10,253 bases of DNA from Gammaproteobacteria bacterium. Lineage in GTDB: Bacteria > Pseudomonadota > Gammaproteobacteria > Xanthomonadales > Xanthomonadaceae. Both the position numbers and the translations under genes were made by a program. Positions 7,091 to 10,253 of this stretch are shown here, piece after piece. Numbering within the stretch: the stretch's first letter is position 1; the number at the start of each line of letters is the position of its first letter. The stretch lies in the NCBI GenBank assembly GCA_030431185.1, contig JAUIJO010000106.1, positions 1-10,253 of the forward strand, in the 5' to 3' direction. The notes under the pieces are model-generated. The model made no database searches and was not told where the DNA came from. It saw nothing but the letters and a program-made list of their open reading frames with translations.

Positions 7091-7095
7091 AGACC

Positions 7096-7887
7096 ATGCG
7101 CATCGACGTCGTCAGCCTGTTCCCGGATTTCATCGCCCAGTGCGCCGCGTTCGGCGTGGTCGGGCGTGCCGGTGAGCGCGGGCTGCTGTCCTTGCATGGA
7201 TGGAATCCGCGCGACCACGCCGAAGGCAACTATCGACGCGTCGACGACCGTCCCTTCGGGGGCGGTCCGGGCATGGTGATGCTGATCGATCCGCTGCGGG
7301 CCTGCCTGCGTGCGGTGCGCGAGGCCGACCCGGCCCCCGCCCGGGTGGTCTACATGAGCCCGCAGGGTCGACCGCTGGACCAGGCCAAGGTGCGCGAACT
7401 GGCTGCCTGCGAACGGCTGGTGCTGCTGTGCGGGCGTTACGAGGGCGTCGACGAGCGCCTGCTGCAGGCCGAGGTGGACGAAGAGCTGTCCATCGGCGAC
7501 TACGTCCTGTCCGGGGGCGAGCTGGCCGCGGCGGTGGTCGTCGATGCGGTCGCGCGCCTGCAGGACGGCGCCCTCAATGACGCCGAATCCGCGGTGCAGG
7601 ACAGTTTCGAGGACGGCCTGCTCGATTGCCCCCATTACACGCGACCGGTCGACCATGAGCTTGGCCCGGTGCCGGAAGTGCTGATGTCGGGCAACCATGC
7701 CCGGATCGCCCGCTGGCGTCGCATGCAGTCGCTGGGCAGGACCTGGCTGCGCCGTCCCGACCTGATCGACGAGGCCACGCTGCCCGCCGCCGACCGGGCC
7801 CTGCTGGAGGAATGGAAGGCCAGTCCCGAGGGCGTCCAGGCGCTGCCGGACGGCCGTGCCGGCGAGCCGCCTGAACAGGCCGGGTAG
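7096..7887 (+). CDS. trmD: tRNA (guanine37-N1)-methyltransferase
   Basis: TrmD uses S-adenosylmethionine to methylate G37 next to the anticodon, which prevents +1 frameshifting; it is a homodimer with a trefoil-knot SPOUT fold. The 263 residues align with E. coli TrmD (255) without gaps through at least residue 171: MRIDVVSLFP, DDRPFGGGPGM (50-60), SPQGR (88-92), the knot segments LCGRYEGVDER (111-121) and SIGDYVLSGGEL (132-143), catalytic R154 and D169 (in QDSF), and LLDCPHYTRP. The C-terminal tRNA-binding region SGNHARIARWRR and SLGRTWLRRPDL is present. The N-terminus matches the family start exactly, so ATG 7096 is reliable although no Shine-Dalgarno sequence precedes it. The gap to rimM (128 nt) is larger than in E. 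coli. Confidence 0.98.
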   Translation: MRIDVVSLFPDFIAQCAAFGVVGRAGERGLLSLHGWNPRDHAEGNYRRVDDRPFGGGPGMVMLIDPLRACLRAVREADPAPARVVYMSPQGRPLDQAKVRELAACERLVLLCGRYEGVDERLLQAEVDEELSIGDYVLSGGELAAAVVVDAVARLQDGALNDAESAVQDSFEDGLLDCPHYTRPVDHELGPVPEVLMSGNHARIARWRRMQSLGRTWLRRPDLIDEATLPAADRALLEEWKASPEGVQALPDGRAGEPPEQAG

Positions 7888-7927
7888 GGCGTCCGGCCCC
7901 CAGTAGCGCCCGCGCCGGGAAATCCGT

Positions 7928-7944
7928 TACAATTAGCGGCTTAC
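7928..7944 (+). promoter_or_regulatory. Candidate promoter core for rplS
   Basis: TACAAT (7928-7933) is a 5/6 match to the -10 box and is followed by GCGGCTTAC. Over 17 nt it differs at only three positions from the element upstream of rpsP. No good -35 is visible at the right distance. A transcript would begin near 7940. Confidence 0.5.
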
Positions 7945-7960
7945 GTTCCAACCAGCCAGA

Positions 7961-7982
7961 CGCGGGTCCACGTGCACTCGCG
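7961..7982 (+). other. Stem-loop in the rplS leader
   Basis: CGCGGGT (7961-7967) pairs with ACTCGCG (7976-7982), 7 bp with one G-T wobble and an 8-nt loop, ending 27 nt before the rplS start. A ribosomal-protein autoregulatory role is only a possibility. Confidence 0.3.
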
Positions 7983-8009
7983 CTACAACGACTCCAACAG
8001 GCCAGAACA

Positions 8010-8396
8010 ATGACCCAGCCCTCCCTCAATACGCTTCTGCAGAACTTCGAAGCCGAGCAGGAACAGCGCGAGCTGCCCGAATTCGGCCCCGGCGACACCG
8101 TGGTCGTCAACGTCAAGGTCAAGGAGGGCAACCGCGAGCGCCTCCAGGCCTATGAAGGCGTCGTGATCGCGCGCAAGAGCGCCGGCCTGAATTCCTCCTT
8201 CACCGTGCGCAAGATCTCGCATGGCTTCGGTGTGGAGCGCGTGTTCCAGAACCACAGCGCGATCATCGATTCGGTCAGCGTGAAGCGCCGCGGCAAGGTC
8301 CGCGCCGGCAAGCTGTACTACCTGCGTGGCCTGGAAGGCAAGAAGGCGCGCATCAAGGAAGACCTGGCGGCTTACGCGAAGGCCAAGGCCAAGTAA
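8010..8396 (+). CDS. rplS: 50S ribosomal protein L19
   Basis: L19 sits at the interface of the large and small subunits. The 128-residue product carries the family core PEFGPGDTVVVNVKVKEG, RLQAYEGVVIARKS, FTVRKISHGFGVERVFQ and SVKRRGKVRAGKLYYLRG. E. coli L19 has 115 residues; the excess is a slightly longer N-terminus and a Lys/Ala-rich tail (AAYAKAKAK). The start at ATG 8010 has only a weak CAGG upstream. It is separated from trmD by 122 nt that contain a candidate promoter of its own, which would let L19 be made in excess of TrmD, and is followed by a terminator that closes the operon. Confidence 0.98.
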   Translation: MTQPSLNTLLQNFEAEQEQRELPEFGPGDTVVVNVKVKEGNRERLQAYEGVVIARKSAGLNSSFTVRKISHGFGVERVFQNHSAIIDSVSVKRRGKVRAGKLYYLRGLEGKKARIKEDLAAYAKAKAK

Positions 8397-8421
8397 GACC
8401 CACCCGCCCGGGTTTCCGCAG

Positions 8422-8450
8422 CGGCCGCCCCATGGGCGGCCGTTTGCGTT
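8422..8450 (+). terminator. Rho-independent terminator after rplS
   Basis: A perfect 9-bp stem CGGCCGCCC / GGGCGGCCG (8422-8430, 8434-8442) with a CAT loop is followed by TTTGCGTT. The T tract is broken, but stem strength and position 26 nt after the stop support termination of the rpsP operon. Confidence 0.75.
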
Positions 8451-8477
8451 CTGGCGCCGCCTCGCCGATCCGGGTTC

Positions 8478-8485
8478 GCTAGACT
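8478..8485 (+). promoter_or_regulatory. -10 element of hslR, probably giving a leaderless mRNA
   Basis: GCTAGACT contains a 4/6 -10 hexamer (TAGACT, 8480-8485) ending 7 nt before ATG 8493. With normal -10 to start spacing, transcription would begin at or within a base or two of the ATG. No Shine-Dalgarno sequence lies between, and no clear -35 is visible. Confidence 0.4.
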
Positions 8486-8492
8486 CACGTCC

Positions 8493-8921
8493 ATGGCGCA
8501 CACCCCACCCCCCGGCGACGGCATGCCCGGCGAGACCGCGACGATGCGGCTCGACCTGTGGTTGTGGGCCGCCCGCTTCTTCAAGACCCGCGGGCTGGCG
8601 CGCCAAGCGATCGAGAACGGCAAGGTCGAGGTCGGCGGGCAGCGGCCCAAGCCTTCGCGTTCGGTACGCGTGGGCGATGCCCTGCGCGTCGCCCGCGGCG
8701 AGGAGTTGTTCGAGGTGCGGGTCCTGGGCCTGAGCGACACGCGCGGGCCGGCCACGGTCGCGCGCACCCTGTACGAGGAGAGCGAGGCCTCGCGTGCGGC
8801 GCGCGAACAGGCACGTGCCTTGCGCGCGGCCGCCCACGCCGGCTACCGGGCGCCGGAGGGCAAGCCCGACAAGCGGGCGCGGCGCCTGATCCGCGCGCTG
8901 GGCGACATCGACGCGACCTGA
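8493..8921 (+). CDS. hslR: Ribosome-associated heat shock protein Hsp15, S4 RNA-binding domain
   Basis: Hsp15 binds free 50S subunits that still carry peptidyl-tRNA and helps recycle them after heat stress. The 142-residue product has the S4 domain at about 18-70: MRLDLWLWAARFFKTRGLAR, then AIENGKVEVGGQRPKPSRSVRVGD, matching E. coli Hsp15 block by block. A basic helical tail follows (LYEESEASRAAREQARAL, then PDKRARRLIRAL). The first 17 residues are Pro/Gly-rich and not conserved; in-frame ATGs at 8523 and 8544 are alternative starts. I prefer 8493 because of the -10 element just upstream. It lies outside the rpsP operon, behind its terminator, and converges with the lrp-type gene 32 bp away. 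Confidence 0.92.
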   Translation: MAHTPPPGDGMPGETATMRLDLWLWAARFFKTRGLARQAIENGKVEVGGQRPKPSRSVRVGDALRVARGEELFEVRVLGLSDTRGPATVARTLYEESEASRAAREQARALRAAAHAGYRAPEGKPDKRARRLIRALGDIDAT

Positions 8922-8962
8922 TCCGGGGAGTGCGCGTGGCCCTGGACGCGCGCTCAGGGATC
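8920..8962. terminator. Hairpin spanning the stop codons of two convergent genes
   Basis: A 10-bp stem (8928-8937 with 8946-8955, one wobble, 8-nt loop) is extended beyond a small internal loop by GATCC / GGATC (8920-8924, 8958-8962). It overlaps the hslR stop (8919-8921) and the regulator stop (8954-8956). Neither side has a T tract, so a bidirectional terminator is plausible but unproven. Confidence 0.4.
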
Positions 8963-9430
8963 CGGCGACCGGAAGATCGGCAGCTCGGTGTTGCGGCGGA
9001 ACTCGAAGATCAGCTGGGTCTGGATGTGCGCCACTTCCTCACGCTCGGTGAAAGCGGTCAGGGCGAGTTCGCGGAGGTGGTCGCTGTCGCGTACGCCGAC
9101 ATGGACGAGGAAGTCGTCCGCGCCGGCCAGGTGGTAGAAAGCGAGCACTTCCTGCAGGCCCTGCAGGTGGCGGTGGAAGCTGTCGACCATCGCACGCGAG
9201 TGGCGGGCGAGCCGGACCACGACCATGGCCTGCAGCCCGATGCCGATCGCGCCGGGGTTGATCTCTGCGTGGTAGCCCTGGATCGTCCGCGACTCGTGCA
9301 TGCGGCGGATGCGCTCCAGCGCCGTCGAGGGCGCGATCCCGACTTTCTCGGCCAGGGTCTTGTTGGGCAGCCGCGCATTCTTCCGCAGGAGGCGGAGCAG
9401 GGCGAAGTCGGTTCGGTCGAGTCGGAACAT
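8954..9430 (-). CDS. Lrp/AsnC family transcriptional regulator
   Basis: A 158-residue DNA-binding regulator; the family forms dimers and octamers and responds to amino acids. Residues 4-58 are the helix-turn-helix (LDRTDFALLRLLRKNARLPN, LAEKVGIAPSTALERIRRM, IQGYHAEINP). From about 66 on is the RAM/ligand-binding ferredoxin-like domain, with the effector-loop motif GADDFLVHV (103-111). Length and layout are standard. ATG at 9430 has AAGG 8 nt upstream on its strand; an extended -10 (TGCTAACAT, 9471-9463) is a possible promoter. It diverges from a transsulfuration-type PLP enzyme across 90 bp, like mdeR beside mdeA in Pseudomonas putida, so that enzyme gene is its likely target. The exact ligand cannot be read from the sequence. 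Confidence 0.93.
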   Translation of the reverse strand: MFRLDRTDFALLRLLRKNARLPNKTLAEKVGIAPSTALERIRRMHESRTIQGYHAEINPGAIGIGLQAMVVVRLARHSRAMVDSFHRHLQGLQEVLAFYHLAGADDFLVHVGVRDSDHLRELALTAFTEREEVAHIQTQLIFEFRRNTELPIFRSPDP

Positions 9431-9443
9431 TCCGGGGCCTTGG

Positions 9444-9491
9444 CGAATATCGTTCGGTTCTCATGTTAGCAGCCGCAGGATCTTCTAGCAT
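9444..9491. promoter_or_regulatory. Divergent regulatory region with candidate operator and -10 boxes
   Basis: The 90 bp between the divergent starts contain the dyad CGAA-N5-TTCG (9444-9456), the minus-strand extended -10 TGCTAACAT (9471-9463), a plus-strand -10-like TAGCAT (9486-9491), and a direct repeat of TAGCA at 9467 and 9486, 19 bp apart (about two helical turns). Phased repeats suit Lrp-type binding, but no exact Lrp consensus is present. Confidence 0.35.
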
Positions 9492-9509
9492 CAGGGGGAT
9501 ATCCGAGCA

Positions 9510-9524
9510 ATGGTGCCGCCATGA
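9510..9524 (+). CDS. Possible four-codon leader ORF (MVPP) overlapping the next start
   Basis: ATG GTG CCG CCA TGA. Its stop overlaps the ATG at 9521 as ATGA. AGGGGG (9493-9498) lies 11 nt before ATG 9510, a better distance than its 22 nt to the start of the enzyme gene, which otherwise has no ribosome binding site. It could deliver ribosomes by coupling or, through its Pro-Pro-stop end, stall them. It may equally be chance. Confidence 0.3.
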   Translation: MVPP

Positions 9525-10253
9525 CCCGATTTTCGACCCGTGCCGTGCACGCCGGCCGCCACGAGTTCCGCGAGCTGGGCGTGCACGCGCCACCGATCGA
9601 CCTGTCCACGACGTACCCGGTGACCGACCTGGAGGCGGGCACCGCCAGCTTCGACGCCCTCGTCGGGGGCCAGGCCCGCGCGGACAATCCGATCTATGCG
9701 CGCCTGCACAACCCGACCGTGGCCCGCGTCGAGGACGCCTTGGCCGCACTGGAGGGCACCGGCGCCTGCGTCGCCTTCGGCTCGGGCATGGCCGCGCTGA
9801 CCGCCGTGCTGATGGCCCGTCGCGCCCACGGCGCCCACGTGCTGGTCGTGCGTCCGCTCTACGGCACCTCCGACCACCTGCTGGCCAGCGGCCTGTGCGG
9901 CATCGAGGCCGAGTTCGTCGAAGCCGGCGAGATCGCCTCGCGTCGACGCGCCGACACCGCGCTGGTGATCATCGAAACGCCCGCCAACCCGACCCTGGAC
10001 CTGGTCGACATCCGCGCGGTCGTGGCCGCCGCCGGCGACGTGCCGGTGCTGGTCGACTCGACCTTCGCCACGCCGGTGCTGCAGAACCCGGCCGCGCTGG
10101 GCGCACGCTACGTGCTGCACAGCGCGACCAAGTTCCTCGGCGGGCATGGCGATGTGATCGCCGGCGTGGTGTGCTGCGCCGACGAGGACGCCCGACCCCT
10201 GCGCACGGTACGGGCAGCGACCGGCGGCCTGTTGCATCCGCTGGCGGCCTACC
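9521..10253 (+). CDS. Transsulfuration-family PLP enzyme, methionine gamma-lyase-like (3' end missing)
   Basis: A Cys/Met-metabolism PLP enzyme (fold type I), cut by the right edge after 244 of about 400 residues. It opens MTRFSTRAVHAG, typical of the family. Visible active-site residues, at nearly the numbering of P. putida methionine gamma-lyase: Y59 and R61 (YARLHNPT) for the neighbouring subunit's phosphate, GSGMAA (87-92), Y114 (LYG), D179 (VDSTFATP) under the pyridine ring, and the Schiff-base lysine K204 in HSATKFLGGHGD. The HGD-x-x-AG continuation is usual for gamma-lyases. Position 116, cysteine in true methionine gamma-lyases, is threonine here, so cystathionine gamma-lyase or a related homoserine-ester enzyme is also possible. 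The start is set by homology; there is no close Shine-Dalgarno sequence. The divergent Lrp-type gene is its probable regulator. Confidence 0.88.
   Translation, partial: MTRFSTRAVHAGRHEFRELGVHAPPIDLSTTYPVTDLEAGTASFDALVGGQARADNPIYARLHNPTVARVEDALAALEGTGACVAFGSGMAALTAVLMARRAHGAHVLVVRPLYGTSDHLLASGLCGIEAEFVEAGEIASRRRADTALVIIETPANPTLDLVDIRAVVAAAGDVPVLVDSTFATPVLQNPAALGARYVLHSATKFLGGHGDVIAGVVCCADEDARPLRTVRAATGGLLHPLAAY

Noticed and set aside
9491..10237. A 248-codon minus-strand frame opposite the PLP enzyme
   Set aside because: The plus strand encodes the conserved PLP-enzyme motifs including the catalytic lysine. The minus product is low-complexity and rich in Gly, Ala, His and Arg.

Overview
The window is about 10 kb of high-GC chromosomal DNA from a gammaproteobacterium. 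GC-rich third codon positions, the ffh / rpsP-rimM-trmD-rplS gene set, a large secreted I9-S8-PA subtilase and sparse Shine-Dalgarno sequences suggest the Xanthomonadaceae/Lysobacteraceae (Lysobacter- or Luteimonas-like). This assignment is inference from content and style, not a database match.

Layout. 2-1108: the 3' three-quarters or more of ffh (signal recognition particle GTPase), cut by the left edge. 1233-2405: an integral-membrane acyltransferase-3 (OafA-type) starting at TTG. 2642-5923: a 1,093-residue secreted subtilisin-like protease with signal peptide, I9 propeptide, PA insert and an unusual C-terminal beta region, followed by two stacked hairpins, the second a textbook intrinsic terminator. 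6148-8396: rpsP, rimM, trmD and rplS in the conserved order, ended by a terminator. 8493-8921: hslR (Hsp15). 8954-9430, minus strand: an Lrp/AsnC regulator. 9521-10253: the N-terminal part of a transsulfuration-family PLP enzyme resembling methionine gamma-lyase, divergent from the regulator and cut by the right edge.

How the genes fit together. Ffh, S16, RimM, TrmD, L19 and Hsp15 all serve translation or protein targeting (16S maturation, m1G37 tRNA methylation, recycling of stalled 50S subunits). In E. coli ffh lies directly next to rpsP; here about 5 kb carrying two envelope/secretion genes separates them. The Lrp-type regulator and the divergent PLP enzyme share a 90-bp intergenic region and resemble the mdeR/mdeA arrangement of Pseudomonas putida, which suggests sulfur amino acid catabolism under local control.

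Non-coding signals of interest are a near-identical -10/discriminator element upstream of both rpsP and rplS, a probable leaderless start for hslR, a hairpin covering both stop codons of the convergent hslR/lrp pair, and a four-codon ORF (MVPP-stop) with a good ribosome binding site overlapping the start of the PLP enzyme. I see no CRISPR array, tRNA/rRNA gene, insertion sequence or phage gene. I see no clear new multi-gene system; the most unusual parts are the protease architecture and the regulatory details.
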